Positions 1 to 8,958 of a stretch of DNA of 64,000 nucleotides are shown here, piece after piece; the first letter of the stretch is position 1; every line of letters begins with the position of its first letter. This DNA comes from Parvularcula sp039822105 (lineage in GTDB: Bacteria > Pseudomonadota > Alphaproteobacteria > Caulobacterales > Parvularculaceae): contig JBCBMW010000002.1 of NCBI GenBank assembly GCA_039822105.1, positions 248,001 through 312,000 of the forward strand, in the 5' to 3' direction. Position numbers and translations under genes: made by a program. A model generated the notes under the pieces. It did not search any database, was not told the DNA's origin, and worked only from the letters and a program-made list of their open reading frames with translations.

Positions 1-67
1 CAGCAGACTCTACTGGCACATGACGTGTCAATAGTTCACCAGCACGTGATCAGCAAGGAGATCAAGG

Positions 68-1894
68 ATGGCGACCGCACCGGCGCAGATCAATCGCATT
101 GGGTTTTCCTATCGGTTCGTGAAAGCACTCCTCAATCCCCGGGTCAGAGCTGGTATGAAGGGCGGTCAAAAGACGACGGCCAACGACAAGTTCTCGCTGT
201 GCTCCTACCTCGAGCGCAACGCAGACGAGCGTCCGGATGGCATTGCCATCAAGTACGGTGACGATCAGTGGACCTGGTCTCAGTTCAACGCAATTTCTAA
301 TCAGTATGCCAACTATTTCAAATCTCGCGGTATTGAGGCTGGCGGGTGCGTGGCCGTGAACCTCCAAAACCGCGCTGATGTTCTGTTTGTGATCATGGGG
401 ATCACAAAGCTCGGCGCGACAGCTGCGATGATCAACAATCAGCAGACCGGCGAGGTTCTGACCCACAGCTTGAGCGTGGTGAAGCCAGAGTTGCTGGTGA
501 TCGGTGAGGAAAGCCTCGACAAAGCTGAGACCATCCGAGATCTTCTGCATCGGGACTACCAAGGGCGCCTTTTGTACTTGCCTGAAGCAGCCGACGGACA
601 AGCACCGGAGGGTTATACCGACATCGCTGCGGCTATCACCTCGATGCCCACGGACAACTTGCCGGAAACCCAAGAGGTCACCCTGGGGACGGCCGCCTAC
701 TACATCTATACATCGGGAACGACGGGGCTCCCGAAAGCATCGATCTTCACCCATCTTCGCGCCGTTCGTGGCGGCAACTTCATGGGGCAGATGGGGCTTT
801 TGCTGGATGAGAACGACGTCTTTTATTGCCCGCTGCCCTTCTACCACAGCAACGCACTGATATTGGCTTTCACAAGCACCCTGATCGGGGGCGGCACGCT
901 GGCGATAGGACGAAAGTTCAGCGTAAGCCGCTTTTGGGATGAATGCCGCCGCTACGAGGCGACCACCTTCTGCTACATTGGTGAGACTCTGCGCTATTTG
1001 CTCAACCAACCGGCGAAGGACAACGACAGAGATCATAAGGTGGTCAAGATCTTGGGCAATGGTCTGCGTCCTGACATTTGGATGGATTTCAAAGAACGCT
1101 TTGGAATTGAAAAAATCTGCGAGTTCTATGCCGCGACTGAAGGCAATGTCGCCTTCTTCAACCTCTTCAACTATGACCAGACCTGCGGCTGGTCGCCCAA
1201 GGGCGGTAAAGTTTGGCAGATCGTTGCCTATGATGTTGATGCGGACGAACCGTTGCGAGACGCAGAGGGCCGTCTCGTGCCGCTAGGCGAAGGCGATACC
1301 GGCCTCTTGGTGGCCGAAGTCTCAGATACCAATCCGTACAATGGATACTCCGACAAGGAAGCGTCGGAGAAAAAGCTGTTCAGGAACGCATTCGCCAATG
1401 GAGACGCGTGGTTCAACACCGGCGATTTGGTGAAGCGGCTTCCTTGCAGCCACATCCAATTCGTCGACCGTGTCGGCGACACGTTCCGTTGGCACGGGGA
1501 GAATGTGGCCACCACCGAGGTGGAAGCGGCTGTCATCAAGTTTCCCGATATCGAGGACGCCGTCGTCTACGGTGTCGCGGTTCCTGGCATGGATGGCCGC
1601 GCAGGAATGCTTGCCCTCACACCAACCAATGGTCGGCAGCCTGATCTGACAGGTCTCGCGAACCACCTGCGCGCGACGCTTCCGCCCTATGCGGTACCGC
1701 GGTTCTTGCGCCTCCAAGGCGCCACGGAAGTGACCGGCACGTTCAAGCATAAGAAAAGCACGCTGAAGGATGAAGGCTTTGATCCGCACAGGGTGGACGG
1801 CGATGTCATGCTGCTATCGCCCGGCAAAAACGACTGGATAACAGTCACCGAAGGGGTCAAAGCCGAGATCGAGGGTGGGCAGATTCGGCTCTAA
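68..1894 (+). CDS. Long-chain fatty acyl-CoA synthetase, FATP/SLC27-like
   Basis: A 608-residue adenylate-forming enzyme that should activate long or very long-chain fatty acids (or a bulky carboxylate such as a sterol side chain) to CoA thioesters in the cytoplasm. The ATP-binding P-loop YTSGTTGLPKA lies near residues 213-223. The C-terminal block has NTGDL followed by DRVGDTFRWHGENV, and the GDTFRW-GENV wording is typical of the FATP branch rather than classical FadD. Length fits the family. AAGGAG sits 7 bases before the ATG. It is followed after 37 bases by the GST-family gene on the same strand, so the two probably form an operon. Exact chain length or substrate cannot be told from sequence. 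Confidence 0.9.
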   Translation: MATAPAQINRIGFSYRFVKALLNPRVRAGMKGGQKTTANDKFSLCSYLERNADERPDGIAIKYGDDQWTWSQFNAISNQYANYFKSRGIEAGGCVAVNLQNRADVLFVIMGITKLGATAAMINNQQTGEVLTHSLSVVKPELLVIGEESLDKAETIRDLLHRDYQGRLLYLPEAADGQAPEGYTDIAAAITSMPTDNLPETQEVTLGTAAYYIYTSGTTGLPKASIFTHLRAVRGGNFMGQMGLLLDENDVFYCPLPFYHSNALILAFTSTLIGGGTLAIGRKFSVSRFWDECRRYEATTFCYIGETLRYLLNQPAKDNDRDHKVVKILGNGLRPDIWMDFKERFGIEKICEFYAATEGNVAFFNLFNYDQTCGWSPKGGKVWQIVAYDVDADEPLRDAEGRLVPLGEGDTGLLVAEVSDTNPYNGYSDKEASEKKLFRNAFANGDAWFNTGDLVKRLPCSHIQFVDRVGDTFRWHGENVATTEVEAAVIKFPDIEDAVVYGVAVPGMDGRAGMLALTPTNGRQPDLTGLANHLRATLPPYAVPRFLRLQGATEVTGTFKHKKSTLKDEGFDPHRVDGDVMLLSPGKNDWITVTEGVKAEIEGGQIRL

Positions 1895-1931
1895 CGCACC
1901 TGGGCGAAGACATCGAACGAAGGGATAGGCC

Positions 1932-2999
1932 ATGACAAACGGCAGCACCGTGATCAAACTGCAAGGCGCCCATGCCAGTCCGTATACGCGCAAAGCCTTG
2001 GCCGTGTTGCGATACCGGCGGATCCCCTACCGCTTCATCATTGGGCAGCCAGGTCAACCGATCGCGTGGGGGTACCCCGATCATGCCAAGCTGCCCGCAC
2101 CGAAGGTTCCCCTCCTCCCCACCTTCTATTTCGATGATGAGAACGGCGATGAGCAGGCCGTCACGGACACAACACCGATCATCCGCCGCCTCGAGACGAT
2201 GATTTCTGGGCGGAGCATTCTTCCCGCCGATCCCGTGATGAACCTGCTCAACTACATTTTGGAAGACTATGCCGACGAATGGCTAACGCGGTGCATGTTC
2301 CACTACCGCTGGGCCTTCGACGACGACATCGAAAAGGCCTCAACGCTTCTGCCGCTCTACAACGCTGTGGGTTTGACAGAAGACGAAGGTCAGGCGCTGA
2401 AGTCGTGGTTCGGCAATCGCCAGATCAGCCGCCTCCACGTGGTGGGCTCCAACGAGACAACACGGCCTGTGATCGAGGCGAGTTATGAGCGTTTCCTCCG
2501 CATCTTGGATGCGCATCTCGTCGCCGGGCATCAGTTTTTTCTTGGCAATCGTCCGAGCTCGTCAGATTTTGCAGCCATCGGTCAACTGACGTGTTTGACG
2601 CATTTCGATCCGACACCGACCAGCGTGACGTTGAGCGTCGCGCCGCGGGTCTATGCCTGGGTTGAGCGGAATGAGGATCTTTGCGGCGTTGAAGTGAGCG
2701 ACGATGACTGGCTGGCCCCCGACGCTATCCCAAGCACGTTGATGGCTCTCCTTGAGGAGGTGGCCAGGACCCACATGCCGCAAATCTTGGCGAATGCCCG
2801 GGCCCTAACCGCAGGCGATAGCGAGTTCGAGACAGAGATCGACGGCAAGCCCTGGCGGCAGCCTTCCTTCCCTTACCAGGGCAAATGCCTTCGCTGGACT
2901 CGCGAGGAGTTCGCCGCGCTGTCCCGTGATGATCAGGATAAGGCGCACGGAATTCTTGGCCATGCGGGCCTTGCCGATCTGATCACCGCGAGCATCTGA
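1932..2999 (+). CDS. Glutathione S-transferase family protein, long form
   Basis: The N-terminal thioredoxin-like domain shows the GST pattern ASPYTRKA near residue 15, where glutathione would bind, then a helical C-terminal domain with the typical NRPSSSDFAAIGQL block (about residues 205-220). At 355 residues it is well over the usual 200-230; the last 110 or so residues form an extension I do not recognise. It may conjugate or isomerise lipophilic compounds, and the neighbouring acyl-CoA synthetase suggests a lipid or xenobiotic substrate, which is inference. The start follows a purine-rich AAGGGA. It is probably co-transcribed with the upstream synthetase. Confidence 0.8.
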   Translation: MTNGSTVIKLQGAHASPYTRKALAVLRYRRIPYRFIIGQPGQPIAWGYPDHAKLPAPKVPLLPTFYFDDENGDEQAVTDTTPIIRRLETMISGRSILPADPVMNLLNYILEDYADEWLTRCMFHYRWAFDDDIEKASTLLPLYNAVGLTEDEGQALKSWFGNRQISRLHVVGSNETTRPVIEASYERFLRILDAHLVAGHQFFLGNRPSSSDFAAIGQLTCLTHFDPTPTSVTLSVAPRVYAWVERNEDLCGVEVSDDDWLAPDAIPSTLMALLEEVARTHMPQILANARALTAGDSEFETEIDGKPWRQPSFPYQGKCLRWTREEFAALSRDDQDKAHGILGHAGLADLITASI

Positions 3000-3090
3000 G
3001 CCCGCGCGACTTCTTTAGGGCACAACGACAAACACAGGTCGCTGACCAGCGCTGCAGGCCCACGGTGACAACAGTCCTGTATCGTTGCAG

Positions 3091-3139
3091 GATAGTGACA
3101 CTTTCTGCGCCACTATCTATTGTCATACTTAGTGTCATA
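3091..3139. promoter_or_regulatory. Inverted and direct repeats upstream of TonB receptor
   Basis: GATAGTG (3091-3097) and CACTATC (3111-3117) form a perfect 7-bp inverted repeat with a 13-base spacer. Just downstream TGTCATA occurs twice (3121-3127 and 3133-3139), 12 bases apart, about one helical turn. This is plausible operator architecture in the 238-base gene-free stretch before the receptor. The binding protein is unknown; the TetR gene beyond the receptor is a candidate because its own promoter carries TGTCA-N7-TGACA. Confidence 0.4.
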
Positions 3140-3237
3140 TGTTTTGGTCCCGTTGATCGCTTCGAGCGCGGGCATTGTCGCTCGAGAAAACGCCGGATGC
3201 TGCCTGCAACGACAGGTGCGGTCGGGAGGGAAAAACG

Positions 3238-5814
3238 ATGACTTCATTCAATTCGCCGGCGACGGCGTGCTCAGTTCTGGCACTCTGCGTCGCGGCGCAG
3301 GCACCCGCGGCCTTGGCCCAAGAGGACTTCAGCGTTGGCGTCGACACCATCACGGTGACCGCCACTAAGCGAGAACAGACGCTCCAAGAAATCCCTGTGT
3401 CGGTCTCCGTGGTCGACAACCAGGTGATCCAAGACGCCCAGATTTATGACTTGCAGGATCTCCAGTCCGTGGTGCCCTCACTTCGTGTCACCGTGGGGCA
3501 GACCGCCGGAACGGCAAACTTCATCATTCGCGGCTTTGGCAACGGTTCCCAAGGTGTCGGCATTGAGCCATCCGTAGGCGTCTTTGTTGATGGTGTTTAT
3601 CGCTCCCGGGCCGCGGCATCCATTACAGATCTTCCGTCTGTTGATCGTATCGAAGTTCTGCGCGGCCCTCAGTCTACCCTCTTTGGCAAGAACGCGTCGG
3701 CGGGCGTCATCAGCTTCGTCACAGCCAAGCCTGAATTCGAGTTCGGCGGCAGCCTGGAGGCAACCGCCGGCAACAACGCTCTTTTCGGCATCCGGGGCGA
3801 TGTCACAGGTCCGATCAATGATCAATTGGCGTTCAGTGTTGGCGGCAGCTATCGTCAGTCAAACGGCTACGCCACGAATCTAGAGACCGGCAATGATATC
3901 AATGATATCGATCGCTGGCTTGTCCGCGGTCAATTGCTCTGGGAGCCAACGAACACACTTTCTGTCCGGACGATCTTTGACGCCGACAGGCTCGAAGAAA
4001 CTTGCTGTCTCATCAACAATGTCATCGGCGGCGAAAACGCGGCGCAGATCGTTGCCAGCGTTGGCGGCAACGTTGTGATCGATGATCCCGAGGCCAACTT
4101 GGCTTTCTACAACGTCGATCCAACGTCTGAGATCGAGAACCAAGGGGTCTCGGCGGAGATCAAGAAAGAGTTCACTGGGATGGACCTGACCTCGATCACC
4201 GCTTACCGCACGCAAGATCGGCGCGATGTGGCGGACTTCGATTTCTCAACCGCCAACATTCTCGCACCCGGTACAACCGACGTCGAGATTGATACGTTTA
4301 CCCACGAATTCCGCCTGGCTTCCACTGGGAGGGGGCGTTTTCAATGGCTGTTTGGGACCTTCTACTTCAACGAGACCCTCGAGACTGACACTGGCCTGAC
4401 CTACGGTGATGATGCGTTTGGCTTTTACAACGGCCTCTCAGGCCTCAGCACTGCAGTGGCTCAGCTGGACCCGAGCATCCAGCTCTTTGCTCCGGGCACT
4501 GGTCGTCCCAGCGACCGCTTCGATCAGGACAATGAAGCCTTCTCCGTGTTTGCGGATTTCGACTTTGAACTGACGGATCGGTTGACCTTGAGCGCAGGCG
4601 TCAACTACACGACCGACAAAAAGGAAGTCACCGGGACCCAAGTGTCGACTGACCCGTTGCAAGACCTCAACATGATTGACGTCACAACGGCGGTGGTCAC
4701 CAACCAAATCTTCGCGCAAAGCCTGGCTGCCAACGGCGTTGATGCGACGGACCCGGTCGCTGTGGGCATGTTCGCCGCGGCAAACCCGACGGCCTTCAAC
4801 ACCATACAAGCCACAGCGGCCGCGCAAGGATCTGCCGCAGTGGCCGCAGACGCGGCTATACTGCAAGGGCAGGCCGTCGGTACGCCGGTCACCCCCCTTC
4901 CCGCGCTCGTCGGTTTTCAGGGTTTTCTCGCTCCGAGCACGGTGGACTTCCCGAACGTGGTCGAAGATGGCGAAACGGACGATAACGACACGACATGGTC
5001 AGTTCGCTTGTCCTATGACCTCACGGACATCATCAACCTCTTTGCCAGCACATCGACAGGCTTCAAGGCGTCGTCCTGGGATCTTGGTCGCCAGTCCCGG
5101 CCTGTTGCAGGTGACATCCCAGCGCTCGTCCAAGCGGGCGCGATCACTGATCCGTTCCCGGATGCAGGAACCCGGTTTGCAGGGCCAGAGGAGACGTTCC
5201 TTTACGAGTTTGGCCTGAAGGCGCAGCGCGAGTTTTCCTATCTTTATCTCACGTTCTTCGACCAATCGATCGAGAACTTTCAAACCTCTGTGATCGCTGG
5301 CGGGGTGACAGGCATCATCCTCGCGAACGCGGAAGAGCTGTCGGTGCGCGGCATTGAGGTGGAGGCAGGCGTTTCTGCACTGCCTGGCCTCGACCTCACC
5401 TTTGCTGGCACCTTCCTTGATCCGGAGTATGATGAGTTCACCAACTCTCCGTTTGGGGATCTTTCTGGAACCGAGCCGCCCAACATTCATGAGACGAACA
5501 TCATCGTGACGGGCCGTTACGCATTCCCCATCCGCGACAGCCTCTCAGGCTTTGTGCGCTTCGACTATGAGTATGCCAGCCCCGTCGATGTCGTGCCCGA
5601 TCCTGAGATTGAGTTCGAACGAGAGGTCAACCGGGTCAACGCTTCCATCGGTGTGACCACGGACAATGGATGGACGGCGCGCCTATGGGGCCGCAACATC
5701 ACCGACAATGAGACCCTGAAAGCAACGGGGACAAGCATTCTGGACCCAGACTTGATTGCGGGTACGCCAGAAGCTGAGCCGACTTGGGGTTTCAGCCTTG
5801 GGAAAACGTTCTAG
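3238..5814 (+). CDS. TonB-dependent outer-membrane receptor
   Basis: 858 residues from the chosen ATG, which follows GGGAGGG at good spacing and gives a clean signal peptide ending near ALAQ; a longer TTG-started frame (3175) would bury that signal. After it come a TonB-box-like DTITVTATKRE, a plug domain with IIRGFG, VFVDGVYR and RIEVLRGPQSTLFGKN, and a long beta-barrel ending in a terminal phenylalanine (SLGKTF), as expected for Bam-assembled barrels. An alanine-rich insertion around residues 480-560 is unusual and would probably form a large surface loop. It belongs to the general CirA-like group, so the substrate is open. Upstream lipid-activation genes hint at a hydrophobic ligand, but that is inference. 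Confidence 0.92.
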   Translation: MTSFNSPATACSVLALCVAAQAPAALAQEDFSVGVDTITVTATKREQTLQEIPVSVSVVDNQVIQDAQIYDLQDLQSVVPSLRVTVGQTAGTANFIIRGFGNGSQGVGIEPSVGVFVDGVYRSRAAASITDLPSVDRIEVLRGPQSTLFGKNASAGVISFVTAKPEFEFGGSLEATAGNNALFGIRGDVTGPINDQLAFSVGGSYRQSNGYATNLETGNDINDIDRWLVRGQLLWEPTNTLSVRTIFDADRLEETCCLINNVIGGENAAQIVASVGGNVVIDDPEANLAFYNVDPTSEIENQGVSAEIKKEFTGMDLTSITAYRTQDRRDVADFDFSTANILAPGTTDVEIDTFTHEFRLASTGRGRFQWLFGTFYFNETLETDTGLTYGDDAFGFYNGLSGLSTAVAQLDPSIQLFAPGTGRPSDRFDQDNEAFSVFADFDFELTDRLTLSAGVNYTTDKKEVTGTQVSTDPLQDLNMIDVTTAVVTNQIFAQSLAANGVDATDPVAVGMFAAANPTAFNTIQATAAAQGSAAVAADAAILQGQAVGTPVTPLPALVGFQGFLAPSTVDFPNVVEDGETDDNDTTWSVRLSYDLTDIINLFASTSTGFKASSWDLGRQSRPVAGDIPALVQAGAITDPFPDAGTRFAGPEETFLYEFGLKAQREFSYLYLTFFDQSIENFQTSVIAGGVTGIILANAEELSVRGIEVEAGVSALPGLDLTFAGTFLDPEYDEFTNSPFGDLSGTEPPNIHETNIIVTGRYAFPIRDSLSGFVRFDYEYASPVDVVPDPEIEFEREVNRVNASIGVTTDNGWTARLWGRNITDNETLKATGTSILDPDLIAGTPEAEPTWGFSLGKTF

Positions 5815-5824
5815 GTCCCGGTGA

Positions 5825-5852
5825 CAGGAGTGCCGTAGAAAAGGTGCTCCTG
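5825..5852. terminator. Hairpin between convergent genes, no T-run
   Basis: CAGGAGTGCC (5825-5834) pairs with GGTGCTCCTG (5843-5852) through 10 base pairs including two G-U pairs, with an 8-base loop. It sits between the TonB receptor and the convergent TetR gene. Neither strand has a T-tract after it, so it may be a weak or Rho-assisted terminator. Confidence 0.35.
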
Positions 5853-5863
5853 CCGCCCGATGA

Positions 5864-6505
5864 TCAGTCTTCAAACGGTGCCAATAAGCTGGAGGCCGTC
5901 TGTCTAAAAACGGCTAAGGCACGTTCTGACGATAACTGACGGCCTTGCCGGAGACGCGCCCAGCTTTCAAACGAGAGAGCGTTCTCAAGCGCATCGACAA
6001 GCACGGCGTCGTCCTTGATCTCGGGGGGCAAAACCGCGGTCATGCTGGTCACGTCGAAGACAATCGAGTCGTCGTGAATGTGCCGCATAAAGTCGGAACG
6101 GAAACGGCGCACCGCGGCAAAGACCCGGTAGGGCAAAAACACGTCATACCCTTCCGCACGCCTACGGATGAGCTCGTCGACGCGCCCACGCCAGTCCGTC
6201 GCATCAAATGGAGCCAGAAACTGGTCGAGAAGCTCAGTTTGGATTTGACGGACGCACAGACGAAAGAGCGACTCCATATCCTCGAAATGCCGAGATACTG
6301 TCCGGAAGCTCACCTTCGCACGTTCAGCAACCTCGGCCTGGGTCGGCTCCATGGTCCCGTCACGAATGATTTCGGTCAGTGCATTGACGATTTTCTGACG
6401 ACTGCGTTCAGAACGGAGGTGTCGGCCATCAGCAGAAGGACGGCTGGTATCGAGCAAGAACGATCCGCGGTTCTGATCACGATTGCTCGGCGCCCCAAGA
6501 CTCAT
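5864..6505 (-). CDS. TetR/AcrR-family transcriptional regulator
   Basis: 213 residues with an N-terminal helix-turn-helix (IVNALTEII, then TQAEVAERAKVSFRTVSRHF) and an all-helical ligand domain. I chose the ATG at 6505, preceded by GGGGGAGAG, over an in-frame codon ten residues upstream with no good ribosome site. The C-terminus has SFESWARLR followed by LSSERALAVF, which closely resembles the TetR protein at 15857-16498 (FENWARLR, LSAEEALKVL) of identical length, so the two are probably paralogues. It converges on the TonB receptor and may repress it or the acyl-CoA synthetase unit; the target is inferred. Confidence 0.85.
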   Translation of the reverse strand: MSLGAPSNRDQNRGSFLLDTSRPSADGRHLRSERSRQKIVNALTEIIRDGTMEPTQAEVAERAKVSFRTVSRHFEDMESLFRLCVRQIQTELLDQFLAPFDATDWRGRVDELIRRRAEGYDVFLPYRVFAAVRRFRSDFMRHIHDDSIVFDVTSMTAVLPPEIKDDAVLVDALENALSFESWARLRQGRQLSSERALAVFRQTASSLLAPFED

Positions 6506-6579
6506 GGCTACTCTCCCCCCGTCGTCAAAGCGCACAAATATCGTGCGTGCCGATCAACGTTTCCAAAGACTCTAGATAC

Positions 6580-6596
6580 TGTCAGCAATGATGACA
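6580..6596. promoter_or_regulatory. TGTCA-N7-TGACA palindrome upstream of TetR gene
   Basis: A perfect 5-bp inverted repeat (TGTCA, 7 bases, TGACA) lies about 75 bases upstream of the TetR start, in the 243-base divergent region shared with moeA. Half-sites of this kind suit an autoregulatory TetR operator. TGTCA half-sites also occur upstream of the TonB receptor. Short arms mean chance occurrence is possible. Confidence 0.35.
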
Positions 6597-6748
6597 ATTG
6601 CGGCAATTGTGCTGCTTCAAAAGGCAAAAGCGACACCGTCAGGCAGCAGAACAGGTTTCATCTTGGAACAAAGCGCGCGGTCCGCTGCCTTGATGCCCGC
6701 AGCGCGCCGTGACAACAAAAGCGCCTCGGTTAGGAAAGGAAGCACGCG

Positions 6749-7942
6749 ATGATTTCGGTGGATGAGGCGGTCACGATCATCGCCAAAGAGATCAAAGCGC
6801 TCCCCACCGAAGAGGTCGCGATCGAAGAGGCGGTCGGCCGAACACTGGCAGCGCCGCCGCGTGCGCGACTGACCCATCCACCGGCACGGATGTCAGCCAT
6901 GGACGGCTACGCTGTGGCGCTCACCGAAGAGCTGAAAGAAGGCGCAACCTTCGAGTTGCGCGGTGAAGCGCCAGCCGGCCGACCTTTTGAGGGAACGCTG
7001 GATAACGGCGCCGTCCGCGTCTTCACAGGCAGCGTGATCCCTGAAGGCGCCAACCACGTGATCATTCAAGAGGAAGTCGATCGCCAAAGTAACGTCATTA
7101 AGCTGACGACCAACCAGCCAGAAGCTCGGCACGTCCGTGGGATGGGTACGGACTTTTCGAGTGGTGATGACATCCTCCCGGCGGGCTACGTCGTCAAACC
7201 AATCGATGTTGCGCTGATCGCGGCTGCGGGCATCACCCAGGTCACGGTGATCAAGAAGCCGGTCATTGCCCTCTTCGCCAATGGTGATGAACTCGTGGCG
7301 CCCAGCGACACCCCTGGTCCTGGGCAGGTGGTCAACTCCATCACGCTCGGGCTCAAGCCCCTTCTCGAGAGCTGGGGTGCCATCGTTCTAGATCTTGGCG
7401 TCGCACGTGATCGGAAGGAGTCTGTCAAAGCCAAATTCGACCAAGCTTCGCATGCAGACCTTACGGTGCCCATCGGTGGCGCCTCCGTTGGTGATTACGA
7501 CGTTGTCAAACAATTGGGGCGTGAGCGGTTTGAGCTTCACTTTGATAAGGTTGCCGTCAAACCCGGGAAGCCCGTCTGGCTTGGCGGCAATGATCAGGGC
7601 TCGATCCTGGGCCTGCCGGGCAACCCCTCCTCGGCATTCGCGTGCAGCCATCTCTTTGTTCGCCTAGCGATTGAAGCGTTTCTCGGTCGTCCGTCGGCGG
7701 CACTCAAGCTCGAGCGAGCGAGGTTGATCGAGCCTGTCGGGCCGAACGGTAACCGAGAGAACTTCTTGCGCGCGGTCGTCCAGCATAATGACCAAGGGCA
7801 GCTTTGCGCGCGTGTGGAAGGCCGTCAGGACACTGCCTTGCTCTCACCGTTCGCGGCGTCCAACGCGCTCCTGCGGCGCATGCCAGGACAACCAGCTTCC
7901 GAGCCAGGTGCGACCGCCGAGGTCCTGCTGATCGAGCGCTAA
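6749..7942 (+). CDS. moeA: Molybdopterin molybdenumtransferase MoeA
   Basis: 397 residues, normal for MoeA, which inserts molybdate into adenylylated molybdopterin in the last step of molybdenum cofactor synthesis. Visible family blocks are SAMDGYA near residue 50, the IPEGANHVIIQEE region, GDELV in the MoCF-like domain, and GLPGNPSSAFA. It stands alone on the plus strand and runs tail-to-tail into moaC: the two stop codons overlap in the tetranucleotide CTAA. The start follows AGGAAAGGAAG. Together with the opposite moa operon this gives most of the cofactor pathway; no moaA-dependent molybdoenzyme is encoded in the window. Confidence 0.95.
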   Translation: MISVDEAVTIIAKEIKALPTEEVAIEEAVGRTLAAPPRARLTHPPARMSAMDGYAVALTEELKEGATFELRGEAPAGRPFEGTLDNGAVRVFTGSVIPEGANHVIIQEEVDRQSNVIKLTTNQPEARHVRGMGTDFSSGDDILPAGYVVKPIDVALIAAAGITQVTVIKKPVIALFANGDELVAPSDTPGPGQVVNSITLGLKPLLESWGAIVLDLGVARDRKESVKAKFDQASHADLTVPIGGASVGDYDVVKQLGRERFELHFDKVAVKPGKPVWLGGNDQGSILGLPGNPSSAFACSHLFVRLAIEAFLGRPSAALKLERARLIEPVGPNGNRENFLRAVVQHNDQGQLCARVEGRQDTALLSPFAASNALLRRMPGQPASEPGATAEVLLIER

Positions 7943-8433
7943 GTGGGTTGTCCGTCCTCGCCTGAACGCTGCCACGCGCCGGTCTTGCCGCCCTCTTTGG
8001 CTTCAAGCTGAATAGCGCCGAGCACCATCGAGCGATCGGCCGCCTTCAGCATGTCATAGACGGTTAGCGCAGCCGTTGTGACAGCGGTCAGCGCCTCCAT
8101 CTCAACCCCGGTCTTGCCGTGGGTCTTGGCTGTTGCGGTGATCCGTACACCCGGTAGATCCGTATCTGGTTCAATCTGAACATCGACTTTGGTGAGCGGC
8201 AGAGGATGGCAAAGCGGGATGAGGTCCGCTGTCCGCTTCGCACCCATGATGCCGGCGAGGGTCGCCACGCCGATCACGTCACCCTTTGCCGAACCTTTTT
8301 GCAGGAGGCTGAGCGTTTCGGGCGCCATCTTCACTGTTCCCGACGCGACGGCGCGGCGCGCTGTGATTTGCTTGTCGCCGACATCCACCATGTGGGGGCG
8401 GCCGTCATCGCCAAAATGCGTCAATCTGCTCAT
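7939..8433 (-). CDS. moaC: Cyclic pyranopterin monophosphate synthase MoaC
   Basis: 164 residues. MoaC converts the MoaA product 3',8-cyclo-GTP into cyclic pyranopterin monophosphate. The family blocks KGDVIGVATLAGIMGAK, PLCHPLPL, GKTGVEMEALTAV and AALTVYDMLKA are all present, including the catalytic lysine and histidine region. It is the last gene of the minus-strand moa operon; its ATG overlaps the moaB stop as ATGA, indicating translational coupling. Its own stop overlaps the moeA stop on the other strand. Confidence 0.96.
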   Translation of the reverse strand: MSRLTHFGDDGRPHMVDVGDKQITARRAVASGTVKMAPETLSLLQKGSAKGDVIGVATLAGIMGAKRTADLIPLCHPLPLTKVDVQIEPDTDLPGVRITATAKTHGKTGVEMEALTAVTTAALTVYDMLKAADRSMVLGAIQLEAKEGGKTGAWQRSGEDGQPT

Positions 8434-8957
8434 TCCGTCAGCCTCGGGATGATCTCAATGAGGTTGCAAGGCCGGTGGCGACTATCAAGCTGCGCTGAGA
8501 TCACCTTGTCCCAACCGTCTTTCACTGCGCCGTTGGAACCCGGCAGGCAGAAAACGAAGGTCTCTCCCATGACGCCCGCGCACGCCCGCGACTGGAGGGT
8601 CGAGAGGCCCACGCTCTCACAGCTGACCATATGGAAGATCACGGAGAACCCGTCGATTTCCTTATCAAACAAAGGCTTGATGGCTTCGACCGTCACGTCT
8701 CGCCCAGTCAGGCCGGTGCCCCCCGTTGTGATAATCGCGGCGATTGCGGGGTCGTCGCCCCAAGCCTTCACCTGATCGACGATGACATCCTTCTCATCAC
8801 GGACGACCGCACGAGCAACCAACCGGTGACCAGCCCCTTCGATCCGTTCAATGAGGATGTTACCAGACGTGTCGTCAGCCTCGGTTCGGGTGTCAGAGAT
8901 CGTCAACACAGCGAGGCCAATGGGCTCAAACGTTCTTGTTTCGTCGATACCTGCCAT
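8430..8957 (-). CDS. moaB: Molybdopterin adenylyltransferase-type MoaB
   Basis: 175 residues of the MogA/MoaB fold that binds molybdopterin; bacterial MoaB may act in adenylylation or be partly redundant with Mog. It shows TISDTRTEADDTSG at the N-terminus and TTGGTGLTGRDVT in the nucleotide/MPT-binding region, then LPGSNGAVKDGW. The start at 8957 lies one base past the moaE stop, so it is coupled to moaE; a longer reading into moaE is not needed. It is the only MoaB/Mog-type gene here. Confidence 0.93.
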   Translation of the reverse strand: MAGIDETRTFEPIGLAVLTISDTRTEADDTSGNILIERIEGAGHRLVARAVVRDEKDVIVDQVKAWGDDPAIAAIITTGGTGLTGRDVTVEAIKPLFDKEIDGFSVIFHMVSCESVGLSTLQSRACAGVMGETFVFCLPGSNGAVKDGWDKVISAQLDSRHRPCNLIEIIPRLTE

Positions 8958-8958
8958 A

